Under the pieces are notes generated by a model. It did no database searches. It was not told the DNA's origin and saw only the letters and a program-made list of their open reading frames with translations. Positions 16,085 to 23,393 of a DNA stretch of 23,465 nt are shown one piece after another. The position numbers were made by a program, and so were the translations under genes. Origin of the DNA: CALKZN01 sp964633815 (GTDB lineage Bacteria > Pseudomonadota > Gammaproteobacteria > Arenicellales > Arenicellaceae); assembly GCA_964633815.1 (NCBI GenBank), contig CAZWHW010000027.1, forward strand, positions 1 through 23,465, given 5' to 3'. Within the stretch, counting starts at the first letter, position 1. Each line of letters begins with the position of its first letter.

Positions 16085-16906
16085 ATGTCGATTAATGTCG
16101 CAGTCACTGGAGTAAGTGGACGCATGGGCGCGTCAATAGTTAAAGCAGTAATTGAAGAGTCTGAGAAAAACTCTGCAGTGCAATTAAGTTCAGGCATTCA
16201 ATATCCCAACGGTAATATTGTGGGACAAGATGTTGGTGTGGTTTGTGGTTTGGGCGAGCTAGGTTTGTCAGTCTGTGCACAGTTGTTAGGGGCTGATTTT
16301 GACGTGTTAATTGATTTCTCAACAGTTGCAGCAAGTTTGGAGAATTTGGATTATTGTCAGCAATACAATAAATCTCTGGTATTGGGTGTGACGGGTTACA
16401 GTGATGAACAGAAAAAACAAATTGCTCAAGCGGCTGAAAATATTCCAATTGTGTTTGCTCCAAATATGAGTGTAGGTGTCAATTTAGCATTTCATGTGCT
16501 TGATTTAGTTGCTAGGGTGATTGGTGAAGATAACGATATTGAAATAATAGAAGCACATCATAAACATAAGGTTGATGCGCCATCAGGTACAGCACTTAAA
16601 ATGGGTGAGGTAGTTGCCGATGCATTAGGTCGTTCCTTAAGTGATTGTGCAATTTATGGTCGTGAAGGTTATACAGGTGAGCGTAATGCAAAAACGATTG
16701 GTTTTAGTACAATCCGCGCTGGTTCCGTGGTGGGTGATCATACGGTTATGTTTGCTAATGAAGGTGAGCGCTTTGAAATCACGCATAAGGCCGAAAGTCG
16801 TATGACATTTGCTATTGGTGCCGTGAGGGCTGCGAAATGGTTGGCTAGTCAATCTCAAGGCTTATATGATATGCAGGATGTTTTAGGTTTGAGGGTTAAT
16901 AAATAA
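16085..16906 (+). CDS. dapB: 4-hydroxy-tetrahydrodipicolinate reductase
   Basis: Reduces the product of DapA in the diaminopimelate/lysine pathway, supplying peptidoglycan and lysine. It has 273 residues, the same as E. coli. The nucleotide-binding loop is TGVSGRMG (residues 8-15), followed by LIDFSTVAA and LGVTGYSDEQ. The catalytic segment EAHHKHKVDAPSGTA holds His158 and Lys162, equivalent to E. coli His159 and Lys163. The EITHKAESRMTFAIGAVRAAKWL end is typical. The ribosome binding site is weak (GAG at 16074-16076). In many Gammaproteobacteria dapB follows dnaK-dnaJ and precedes carAB. Here the carAB link is kept, but an unrelated gene replaces dnaJ. Confidence 0.97.
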   Translation: MSINVAVTGVSGRMGASIVKAVIEESEKNSAVQLSSGIQYPNGNIVGQDVGVVCGLGELGLSVCAQLLGADFDVLIDFSTVAASLENLDYCQQYNKSLVLGVTGYSDEQKKQIAQAAENIPIVFAPNMSVGVNLAFHVLDLVARVIGEDNDIEIIEAHHKHKVDAPSGTALKMGEVVADALGRSLSDCAIYGREGYTGERNAKTIGFSTIRAGSVVGDHTVMFANEGERFEITHKAESRMTFAIGAVRAAKWLASQSQGLYDMQDVLGLRVNK

Positions 16907-16942
16907 AAGTTATTAAAAGCGTCTATTTCTTGCAAAAGCTAA

Positions 16943-16971
16943 TTGATTAAAAATGCTGATCTGACTAGAAT
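16943..16971 (+). promoter_or_regulatory. Sigma70-type promoter for the carA leader
   Basis: TTGATT (16943-16948) and TAGAAT (16966-16971) are separated by exactly 17 bases and match 4 and 5 of the 6 consensus positions. Transcription would start near 16978, about 160 bases before the carA ATG, leaving room for the attenuator-like leader. Confidence 0.6.
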
Positions 16972-16977
16972 ACGTCA

Positions 16978-17074
16978 ACTTAACTACTAGGTGATTGCGA
17001 CACGTCAAACACCACAGAAAAAAATCTCTGGGAGAAGCTAAGGCCGACAATGGCAATAGCTTCTCCCTTTTTTT
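16978..17074 (+). ncRNA. carA leader RNA (putative attenuator), alternatively a small RNA
   Basis: A predicted transcript of about 97 bases from the promoter ending at 16971 to the T tract at 17074. It holds a possible weak hairpin (GGTG 16990-16993 with CACC 17010-17013, inner GCG/CGT), an A-rich run (17018-17024), and then the terminator. TCTC (17025-17028) can also pair with GAGA (17032-17035) inside the terminator's left arm, a small competing structure. The context, directly upstream of carAB and with a reading frame across the terminator, favours an attenuating leader. A free-standing small RNA is the alternative. It is not a known Rfam family that I recognise. Confidence 0.5.
17030..17074 (+). 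terminator. Intrinsic terminator in the carA leader
   Basis: GGGAGAAGCTA (17030-17040) pairs perfectly with TAGCTTCTCCC (17057-17067), followed at once by seven T (17068-17074). The 16-base loop carries an inner GCC/GGC pair. It stands 66 bases before the carA ATG and 123 after the dapB stop. It would stop dapB read-through and leader transcription unless antiterminated. Confidence 0.9.
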
Positions 17075-17076
17075 AG
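17050..17076 (+). CDS. Possible leader peptide across the terminator (8 codons)
   Basis: TAAGG (17039-17043) lies six bases before ATG 17050. The frame encodes MAIASPFF and stops with TAG at 17074-17076. The Shine-Dalgarno overlaps the end of the terminator's left arm and the loop, the ATG is in the loop, and codons 3-6 form the right arm. The last two codons are the T tract. A ribosome here would physically block the hairpin. The arrangement is visible; that it is translated or regulatory is inference. An 8-codon frame can arise by chance, but its placement is striking. Confidence 0.4.
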   Translation: MAIASPFF

Positions 17077-17140
17077 GTTTAATATTTTTGTTGGTTTTGT
17101 GTGTTGAATTTGCTTAATCAAACGCTTTTTTGGATAGTCA

Positions 17141-18307
17141 ATGAAACAAAACGCTGTTCTTGCTCTTGAAGATGGTTCCCTTTTTTGGGGGAAATCCATT
17201 GGTGCTGAAGGTTCAACTGTTGGTGAAGTCGTTTTTAATACGTCGATGACGGGATATCAGGAAATTCTGACTGACCCATCATATGCCAAACAAATGGTAA
17301 CACTCACATACCCCCACATTGGTAATACGGGAACTAACCCTGAAGATGAAGAGGCTAATTCAATTTTTTGTTCAGGCTTAATTATTCGGAACCTGCCAAA
17401 GAAGGCCAGCAATTTTCGTATGGAAGTTGATGGTGGCATGACACTTGATGCTTATTTACAAAAAAATAACATTGTTGGGATTGCAGATATTGATACGCGT
17501 CGTTTGACTAGGCTCTTACGCGAAAAAGGTGCTATGGGCGGTTGTATTCTAACCGGCTCTTCAAAGGAAAGTATTGATGCAGCTGCTGCTGTTGAAAAGG
17601 CTCAGGCATTTCCGGGAATGGCTGGCCAAGACCTCGCGAAAGAAGTGACTGCTAAAACAGCCTATCAGTGGAATGAAACGATATGGTCGTTAGCTGAAGG
17701 TTACGGTAGGCTAGAACAAGCCGATGCTGAGTTCAAAGTAGTCGCTTATGATTTTGGTGTTAAGCATAATATTTTACGCATTTTGGCTGGGCTTAAATGT
17801 GATATTACAGTAGTCCCAGCCACTACACCTGCTAAAGATGTGTTGGCGATGAATCCTGATGGAATATTTTTATCTAATGGTCCAGGCGATCCTGAGCCAT
17901 GTGACTATGCGATCAGTGCGATTCAAGAAATTCTAGCGACTAAAGTTCCTGTTTTTGGTATTTGTTTAGGTCATCAATTGCTTGGCTTGGCTTCAGGAGC
18001 TAAAACACAAAAAATGAAGTTCGGTCATCATGGCGCAAACCACCCAGTTCAAGATTTAAAGTCTAAACAAGTGATGATTACTTCGCAAAACCATGGTTTT
18101 GCGATTGATGAATCAACCTTGCCTGAAACTTTGCAAGTCACACATCGTTCATTATTTGACCAAACCATTCAAGGTGTCGAGCGTACAGATTGTCCAGCCT
18201 TTTCTTTTCAAGGTCATCCAGAAGCAAGTCCAGGACCGCGAGATGTTGAGCCCTTATTTTTGAAGTTTATTGAGTTCATGCAAGTCGCTAAAGATGCAAG
18301 CTCCTAA
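17141..18307 (+). CDS. carA: Carbamoyl-phosphate synthase small subunit (glutaminase)
   Basis: Hydrolyses glutamine and passes ammonia through a tunnel to CarB, feeding pyrimidine and arginine synthesis. It has 388 residues. The N-terminal CarA-specific domain runs to about residue 150 (VVFNTSMTGYQEILTDPSY, GIADIDTRRLTRLLREKGA). The class I glutamine amidotransferase domain has FGVKHNILR, LSNGPGDPEP, the nucleophile Cys275 in GICLGHQLLGLA, and His359 and Glu361 in GHPEASPGP (E. coli Cys269, His353, Glu355). No good Shine-Dalgarno sequence precedes the ATG (only GGA at 17132-17134). It lies downstream of the putative attenuator and 56 bases upstream of carB. Confidence 0.98.
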   Translation: MKQNAVLALEDGSLFWGKSIGAEGSTVGEVVFNTSMTGYQEILTDPSYAKQMVTLTYPHIGNTGTNPEDEEANSIFCSGLIIRNLPKKASNFRMEVDGGMTLDAYLQKNNIVGIADIDTRRLTRLLREKGAMGGCILTGSSKESIDAAAAVEKAQAFPGMAGQDLAKEVTAKTAYQWNETIWSLAEGYGRLEQADAEFKVVAYDFGVKHNILRILAGLKCDITVVPATTPAKDVLAMNPDGIFLSNGPGDPEPCDYAISAIQEILATKVPVFGICLGHQLLGLASGAKTQKMKFGHHGANHPVQDLKSKQVMITSQNHGFAIDESTLPETLQVTHRSLFDQTIQGVERTDCPAFSFQGHPEASPGPRDVEPLFLKFIEFMQVAKDASS

Positions 18308-18363
18308 AAATTATTTAATTGATTCTAACTCACTGATTATATTTTCCGTTTCAAATTACCACT

Positions 18364-21300
18364 ATGCCTAAACGTTCAGACATCCAATCAGTTCTTATTA
18401 TCGGAGCAGGTCCAATTGTTATTGGTCAAGCCTGTGAATTCGATTATTCCGGTGTGCAAGCTTGCAAAGCACTTAAAGAAGAGGGTTTACGAGTCATTCT
18501 GGTGAATTCAAATCCGGCCACAATCATGACTGATCCTGGTTTTGCGGACGCGACTTATATCGAGCCTATTCGTTGGCAAGAAGTTGAAAAAATCATTGAA
18601 AAAGAAAAACCAGATGTTTTATTGCCAACTATGGGTGGGCAAACGGCGTTAAATTGTGCTCTAGATCTTGAACGCGAAGGTGTTCTGGCCAAGCATGGTG
18701 TAGAAATGATTGGCGCCCGTAAAGAAGCGATTGATAAAGCTGAAGACCGCGATCTATTTAAAAAAGCCATGCAAAAAATTGGTTTAGACATGGTTAATGG
18801 TGATATTGCCCACAATATGGAGGATGCAGACCGCATTTTGTCTGACCTAGGTTTTCCAGTGATTATTCGTCCGTCATTTACAATGGGTGGCACGGGTGGC
18901 GGCATTGCTTATAATCGTGAAGAATTCGAACGCATTTGCGCACGTGGTTTGGATGCCTCTCCAACGAATGAATTATTGATTGAGGAATGTATTTTTGGCT
19001 GGAAAGAGTATGAAATGGAAGTGGTGCGTGATAATGCTGATAATTGCATTATTGTCTGTTCCATTGAAAACTTTGATCCAATGGGTGTTCACACAGGTGA
19101 TTCTATTACGGTCGCACCTGCGCAAACTTTGACTGATAAAGAATATCAGATCATGCGAGATGCGAGTCTGGCTGTGTTGCGGGAGATTGGCGTTGATACA
19201 GGTGGATCAAATGTGCAATTTGCCATTAATCCAGAAAATGGTCGTATGATCATCATTGAGATGAACCCGCGTGTTTCTCGTTCATCAGCTTTAGCGTCAA
19301 AAGCTACCGGTTTTCCTATTGCAAAAGTAGCAGCCAAATTAGCCATTGGTTATACCTTAGATGAACTTAAAAATGACATCACAGGTGGTTTGACGCCAGC
19401 GTCATTTGAGCCAAGCATTGATTATGTGGTCACTAAGATTCCACGTTTTGACTTTGTTAAGTTTCCACAAGCGGATGACCGTTTAACTACGCAAATGAAA
19501 TCGGTTGGCGAAGCAATGGCAATTGGGCGCACTTTTCAAGAGTCCATGCAAAAAGCCATGCGTAGTTTGGAAATTGGCAGCTATGGTTTTGAAAGTGAGC
19601 TGCCAGATCGCAAAATCACAGATGAAGATCTAGATAAATTGCATGATGCTATACGTGTTCCTAAAGCCGAACGCTTATGGCACTTAGGTGACGCATTTCG
19701 AGTTGGCATGAGTGTTGATGAAGTATTTGAAATCACTGGAATTGATCCATGGTTTCTCACTGAAATTGAAGACTTGATCTTACAAGAAAAGGCATTGCAA
19801 TCTCGTCAGCTTAATAGTTTGACAGCAGATGATTTGCAGCAATTAAAACGTTCAGGTTTTGCGGATGTGCGACTTGCCGAAGTTCTAGGTGAGACTGAGG
19901 CGGCAGTGCGTGAACATAGGCATGCTCTAGATGTTAGGCCTGTCTATAAACGAGTCGATTCATGTGCTGCGGAATTTGCCACTGCGACTGCTTATATGTA
20001 TTCAAGCTATGAAGAAGAGTGCGAATCTGATCCAGAAGTAACTGACAAAATCATGGTCTTGGGCGGCGGTCCAAACCGTATTGGTCAAGGTATTGAATTT
20101 GATTATTGTTGTGTGCACGCTGCAATGGCACTGCGTGAAGATGGTTATCAAACCATCATGGTGAATTGTAATCCAGAAACTGTTTCAACGGACTATGACA
20201 CGTCTGATCGCTTATATTTTGAACCTCTTACTTTGGAAGATGTACTGGAAATAGTGCATAAAGAAAATCCAACGGGAGTGATTGTGCAATATGGTGGACA
20301 AACACCGTTGAAATTAGCACGTCCATTAGAAAAAGCGGGTACGAAAATTATTGGTACTTCTCCGCAAGCAATTCATGACGCAGAAGACCGTGAAGAGTTC
20401 CAAGCTTTGCTGAATCGTTTAGAACTGTTGCAGCCACCTAATCGTTTAGCAAGCAACACTGAACAAGCACTTGAACGAGCTGAAGAGATTGGTTATCCAC
20501 TCGTTGTCAGGCCTTCTTACGTTTTAGGAGGCAGAGCTATGGAGATTGTACATAGTCGTGCGGATTTGGAGCGTTATATGGCAAACGCGATTCAGGTGTC
20601 CAATGAATCTCCTGTGCTATTAGACCGCTTTTTAAATGATGCGATTGAAGTGGATGTGGATGCAATTTGTGATGGCACTGATGTTGTGATTGGTGGTGTG
20701 ATGGAGCATATTGAAGAAGCTGGGGTGCACTCAGGTGATTCAGCTTGTTCTTTACCGCCGTTTAGTTTGAGTGATTCTATTAAGCAACAATTACGCGAAC
20801 AGACTAAGCAAATGGCCTTGGCGTTGAATGTTGTTGGTCTGATGAATGTCCAATTTGCGGTTAAGGGTGACACTATTTATGTTTTAGAGGTTAATCCTCG
20901 GGCATCGCGAACCGTGCCTTTTGTTTCAAAAGCCACGTCAAGACCGTTAGCTAAAGTTGCCGCGCGATGTATGGCTGGAAAGAGTCTAAAAGAACAAGGC
21001 GCTACTGAAGAAATTGTGCCAACACACTTTTCTGTCAAAGAAGCTGTTTTTCCATTTGTTAAATTCCCAGGTGTGGATACTGTGTTGGGCCCAGAAATGA
21101 AGAGTACCGGCGAAGTCATGGGAGTGGGAGATAGTTTTGGTGAGGCGTTTGATAAATCACAGTTGGGCGCAGGTGCCGTGATTCCAAAACAAGGTAAGGT
21201 CTTTATTTCTGTGCGAGATGCGGATAAGCAAGCAGCGCTTGAGGTAGCAATATATCTTGAAGGCAATGGTTTTACTATATTGGCAACCAAGGGGACAGCT

Positions 21301-21585
21301 GACCTGATTCGTGAGTCGGGAATTACCGTCACAGAAGTAAAAAAAGTGAAAGAAGGTCAACCACATATTGTTGATTTAATTATTAATGATGAGGTTGATT
21401 TGATTGTGAATACGACCTCGGGCAAGCAAAGTTTGAAGGATTCTTACACAATTCGTAGACAAGCTTTAGTGCATTCTGTGACATATTACACAACGATTGC
21501 TGCAGCCAAGGCTGCTTGCGCTGCCCATGGCACAATGAGTGGCGAGAAAACAGTGCGTCGATTACAAGATTTGGTCATAGTATAA
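18364..21585 (+). CDS. carB: Carbamoyl-phosphate synthase large subunit
   Basis: Makes carbamoyl phosphate from bicarbonate, ammonia from CarA and two ATP. Its 1073 residues equal the E. coli length. Two homologous ATP-grasp halves are evident: the first opens with LIIGAGPIVIGQACEFDYSG and contains RPSFTMGGTGGG and EMNPRVSRSSALASKATG; the second opens with LGGGPNRIGQGIEFDYCC and contains RPSYVLGGRAME and EVNPRASRTVPFVSKATSR. An oligomerisation domain lies between them (about residues 400-550). The C-terminal MGS-like allosteric domain (about 935-1073) contains GKVFISVRDADK, LATKGTADLIRESG and VNTTSGKQSLKDSYTIRRQAL, so UMP and ornithine control is likely retained. No Shine-Dalgarno sequence is visible; translation may be helped by ribosomes from carA. 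Confidence 0.98.
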   Translation: MPKRSDIQSVLIIGAGPIVIGQACEFDYSGVQACKALKEEGLRVILVNSNPATIMTDPGFADATYIEPIRWQEVEKIIEKEKPDVLLPTMGGQTALNCALDLEREGVLAKHGVEMIGARKEAIDKAEDRDLFKKAMQKIGLDMVNGDIAHNMEDADRILSDLGFPVIIRPSFTMGGTGGGIAYNREEFERICARGLDASPTNELLIEECIFGWKEYEMEVVRDNADNCIIVCSIENFDPMGVHTGDSITVAPAQTLTDKEYQIMRDASLAVLREIGVDTGGSNVQFAINPENGRMIIIEMNPRVSRSSALASKATGFPIAKVAAKLAIGYTLDELKNDITGGLTPASFEPSIDYVVTKIPRFDFVKFPQADDRLTTQMKSVGEAMAIGRTFQESMQKAMRSLEIGSYGFESELPDRKITDEDLDKLHDAIRVPKAERLWHLGDAFRVGMSVDEVFEITGIDPWFLTEIEDLILQEKALQSRQLNSLTADDLQQLKRSGFADVRLAEVLGETEAAVREHRHALDVRPVYKRVDSCAAEFATATAYMYSSYEEECESDPEVTDKIMVLGGGPNRIGQGIEFDYCCVHAAMALREDGYQTIMVNCNPETVSTDYDTSDRLYFEPLTLEDVLEIVHKENPTGVIVQYGGQTPLKLARPLEKAGTKIIGTSPQAIHDAEDREEFQALLNRLELLQPPNRLASNTEQALERAEEIGYPLVVRPSYVLGGRAMEIVHSRADLERYMANAIQVSNESPVLLDRFLNDAIEVDVDAICDGTDVVIGGVMEHIEEAGVHSGDSACSLPPFSLSDSIKQQLREQTKQMALALNVVGLMNVQFAVKGDTIYVLEVNPRASRTVPFVSKATSRPLAKVAARCMAGKSLKEQGATEEIVPTHFSVKEAVFPFVKFPGVDTVLGPEMKSTGEVMGVGDSFGEAFDKSQLGAGAVIPKQGKVFISVRDADKQAALEVAIYLEGNGFTILATKGTADLIRESGITVTEVKKVKEGQPHIVDLIINDEVDLIVNTTSGKQSLKDSYTIRRQALVHSVTYYTTIAAAKAACAAHGTMSGEKTVRRLQDLVIV

Positions 21586-21586
21586 T
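21558..21586 (+). promoter_or_regulatory. Possible greA promoter overlapping the carB stop
   Basis: TATAAT (21581-21586) overlaps the last carB codons and stop. TCGATT (21558-21563), 17 bases upstream, is a poor -35 (3 of 6). It would give a greA leader of about 28 bases. The perfect -10 may be a coincidence of coding sequence. Confidence 0.3.
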
Positions 21587-21620
21587 CACGAATGAATCAT
21601 TTTTTCATAGGAAATAAATA

Positions 21621-22100
21621 ATGAGCGAAAGAGTTTTATTAACAGTAAAAGGTGAAGAAAAACTTCGTGCTGAACTGAAGCAATTGAAAAGCGTTGATCG
21701 GCCCAATGTGATTGCCGCAATTGCTGAAGCTCGCTCACATGGTGATTTGTCTGAAAATGCTGAATATGATGCTGCGAAAGACCAACAAGGTTTTATTGAG
21801 GGTCGAATTGCGGAGCTAGAAAGCCAATTATCAATTGCTGAAGTGATTGATCCAAGCAAACTTGGTATTCAGGGCAAGGTAGTATTTGGTTCAACATTGA
21901 AATTGTATGATGTTGAGACAGAAGAGGAAGTCATTTATCAATTGGTCGGTGACCTTGAGGCTGATATTAATTTAGGTCAAGTTTCGGTTAGCTCGCCCAT
22001 AGGCCGCGCCTTGGTTGGTAAGGAAGAAGGTGAAGAGGTTGAGGTGGTTGCGCCAGCGGGAAGACGAGTATTTGAAATTCTAGAAGTTAGTTATGACTAG
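21621..22100 (+). CDS. greA: Transcription elongation factor GreA
   Basis: Rescues backtracked RNA polymerase by stimulating transcript cleavage through the secondary channel. It has 159 residues (E. coli 158). The N-terminal coiled coil carries the tip motif GDLSENAEYDAAKDQQ (residues 41-56), with the acidic catalytic residues Asp42 and Glu45 (E. coli Asp41 and Glu44). GRIAELESQL closes the coiled coil. The globular C-terminal domain has KVVFGSTLKLYD, SPIGRALVGKEEGEEVEV and RVFEILEVSY. AGGAAA at 21608-21613 is a good ribosome binding site. It follows carB after 35 bases, the standard carB-greA order. Confidence 0.98.
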   Translation: MSERVLLTVKGEEKLRAELKQLKSVDRPNVIAAIAEARSHGDLSENAEYDAAKDQQGFIEGRIAELESQLSIAEVIDPSKLGIQGKVVFGSTLKLYDVETEEEVIYQLVGDLEADINLGQVSVSSPIGRALVGKEEGEEVEVVAPAGRRVFEILEVSYD

Positions 22101-22115
22101 TCATTATTTTGAGAT

Positions 22116-22140
22116 TAATGAGATTTTTTAAACCTCATTA
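22116..22140. terminator. Inverted repeat between the convergent greA and yhbY genes
   Basis: TAATGAG (22116-22122) and CTCATTA (22134-22140) form a 7-bp AT-rich stem with an 11-base loop. An alternative right arm, TCTCATT (22145-22151), pairs with AATGAGA (22117-22123) and runs into T residues. Its position in the 57-base gap between converging genes suggests a weak bidirectional terminator. Confidence 0.4.
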
Positions 22141-22157
22141 TATTTCTCATTTTAATG

Positions 22158-22460
22158 TTATCCATAGGATTTAGGCACTATAATTTTTTGTTTACTTGAT
22201 TGTCTGTAAACGACCCCAACTCGACCAATAAGTTGGATTGGTTCACTGTTAGTTTCAGTACAAATATTTGCCATTAAACATGCTTTGGCGGCTTTGTCAT
22301 CTGCGGGAAGTTTAATTTTCAGTAGTTCGTGATACTCTAGAGCCGATTCAAGCTCGTTTAACACTGCTTCTGAAAGGCCATTGGCGCCAATGGTGATAAT
22401 AGGATTGATGTTGTGAGCAAGGCCGCGAAGATAATTCTTCTGCTTTCCAGTTAGTTGCAT
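22158..22460 (-). CDS. yhbY: YhbY family ribosome-assembly RNA-binding protein
   Basis: A small CRM-domain (CRS1-YhbY) protein associated with 50S precursor particles. It has 100 residues. MQLTGKQKNYLRGLAHNINP at the start, the GANG loop (GxxG, residues 25-28) and GLSEAVLNELESALEYHELLKIKL form the KH-like RNA-binding fold. QLIGRVGVVYRQS and KIIVPK complete the domain. It is read from the minus strand, divergent from rlmE and convergent with greA. This is the same arrangement as in E. coli and is itself strong support. No Shine-Dalgarno sequence is visible upstream of its ATG. Confidence 0.95.
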   Translation of the reverse strand: MQLTGKQKNYLRGLAHNINPIITIGANGLSEAVLNELESALEYHELLKIKLPADDKAAKACLMANICTETNSEPIQLIGRVGVVYRQSSKQKIIVPKSYG

Positions 22461-22496
22461 TGATGTATTACTTTAATAAAGGGTTGCTTATTCTAC

Positions 22497-22512
22497 TGGA
22501 TGTCTCCATCCA
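22497..22512. promoter_or_regulatory. Inverted repeat in the yhbY-rlmE divergent promoter region
   Basis: TGGATG (22497-22502) and CATCCA (22507-22512) flank TCTC. The outer bases AC...GT extend the pairing after a three-A bulge (ACTG 22495-22498 with CAGT 22516-22519), and five T follow. In a 105-base divergent gap it could be an operator or a short hairpin in an early transcript. The candidate rlmE promoter just downstream (TTGTCT 22524, TTTAAT 22548, spacing 18) is weak. Confidence 0.35.
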
Positions 22513-22565
22513 AAACAGTATTTTTGTCTAACAAAGCGTAATAAAGCTTTAATAATTAAATTAAT

Positions 22566-23228
22566 ATGAGTAGTAAGCGCAGACCCAATAAGAAAACGCC
22601 TAAGAATAAAACGAATAAACAATGGGTTAATCGCCATATTAATGACCCTTTTGTAAAAAAGGCTCAAGGTCAGGGTTATCGATCCCGAGCGGTTTTTAAA
22701 TTGTCAGAAATTCAGCAACAAGATAAGTTATTTAAAAACGATTTATTAGTGGCTGATCTTGGCTCAGCGCCAGGTGGTTGGTCACAATATATTATGCGCA
22801 ACTTTCCAAAAACCGAAGTGATCGCATTAGATATGTTGCCTATGGAACCTGTGCAAGGCGTTGAATTTATTGAGGGAGATTTCACTGAGCCAGAAACCAT
22901 TGAAAAGGTCATGAATTTGACTCAAGGTAGAAAATTTGATCTTGTGATTTCAGATATTGCCCCCAATATTACTGGTGTAAGAGACGTTGATAATGCTCGA
23001 TATGAAGTTGTGTTGGATTCAATTCTGTATTTTTGTGAATTGAATCTAAAAACAGAAGGTCGTTTATTGGTTAAATTGTTTGAAGGTGGAGCTGCTCAGC
23101 GGTATCGAGCTCAGACAAAAAAAATGTTTCAGAAAAATGCAGTTCGCAAGCCTACGGCGTCAAGACCGGGCAGTAAAGAACTCTATTTTTTGAGTTCTAC
23201 AATGAAAGCTAAGTTATTTGATATATAA
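22566..23228 (+). CDS. rlmE: 23S rRNA 2'-O-methyltransferase (U2552)
   Basis: RlmE (RrmJ/FtsJ) methylates the ribose of U2552 in the A-loop of 23S rRNA using S-adenosylmethionine, a late 50S assembly step. It has 220 residues (E. coli 209), with a basic N-terminal extension (SSKRRPNKKTPKNKTNK). The SAM site DLGSAPGGWSQ (residues 64-74) and the K-D-K-E catalytic set are complete: Lys45 (RAVFKL), Asp130 (SDIAPNITG), Lys170 (LVKLFEG) and Glu205 (GSKELYFL). The surplus of Lys and Arg at the start suits rRNA binding. No Shine-Dalgarno sequence is visible. It sits directly upstream of ftsH, the usual pairing. Confidence 0.97.
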   Translation: MSSKRRPNKKTPKNKTNKQWVNRHINDPFVKKAQGQGYRSRAVFKLSEIQQQDKLFKNDLLVADLGSAPGGWSQYIMRNFPKTEVIALDMLPMEPVQGVEFIEGDFTEPETIEKVMNLTQGRKFDLVISDIAPNITGVRDVDNARYEVVLDSILYFCELNLKTEGRLLVKLFEGGAAQRYRAQTKKMFQKNAVRKPTASRPGSKELYFLSSTMKAKLFDI

Positions 23229-23393
23229 AATAGATGGGTTAGATAGAAAAATTTACATTTATTTTTTGTCAATTCTCATTATATTGAATAGAAGTTAGCT
23301 ATTATTGCAAGAGTTAATGATTAGTTTGGGTCAATTAGTAATAAGACTCATGATAAAGTCGTGTAAGAACACAGTTTATATACAGGTGGAATT

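Noticed and set aside
18308..18363. Separate promoter for carB in the carA-carB gap
   Set aside because: TTGATT and TATATT are present but only 13 bases apart, too close for sigma70, and there is no terminator between the genes.
22542..22551. TAAAGCTTTA palindrome upstream of rlmE
   Set aside because: Ten AT-rich bases are likely by chance, and the -10-like TTTAAT overlaps it, so it adds no independent evidence.
23326..23354. TTGGGT-17-CATGAT as an ftsH promoter
   Set aside because: Both hexamers are poor matches and no heat-shock (sigma32) pattern is visible. ftsH may simply be read through from rlmE.
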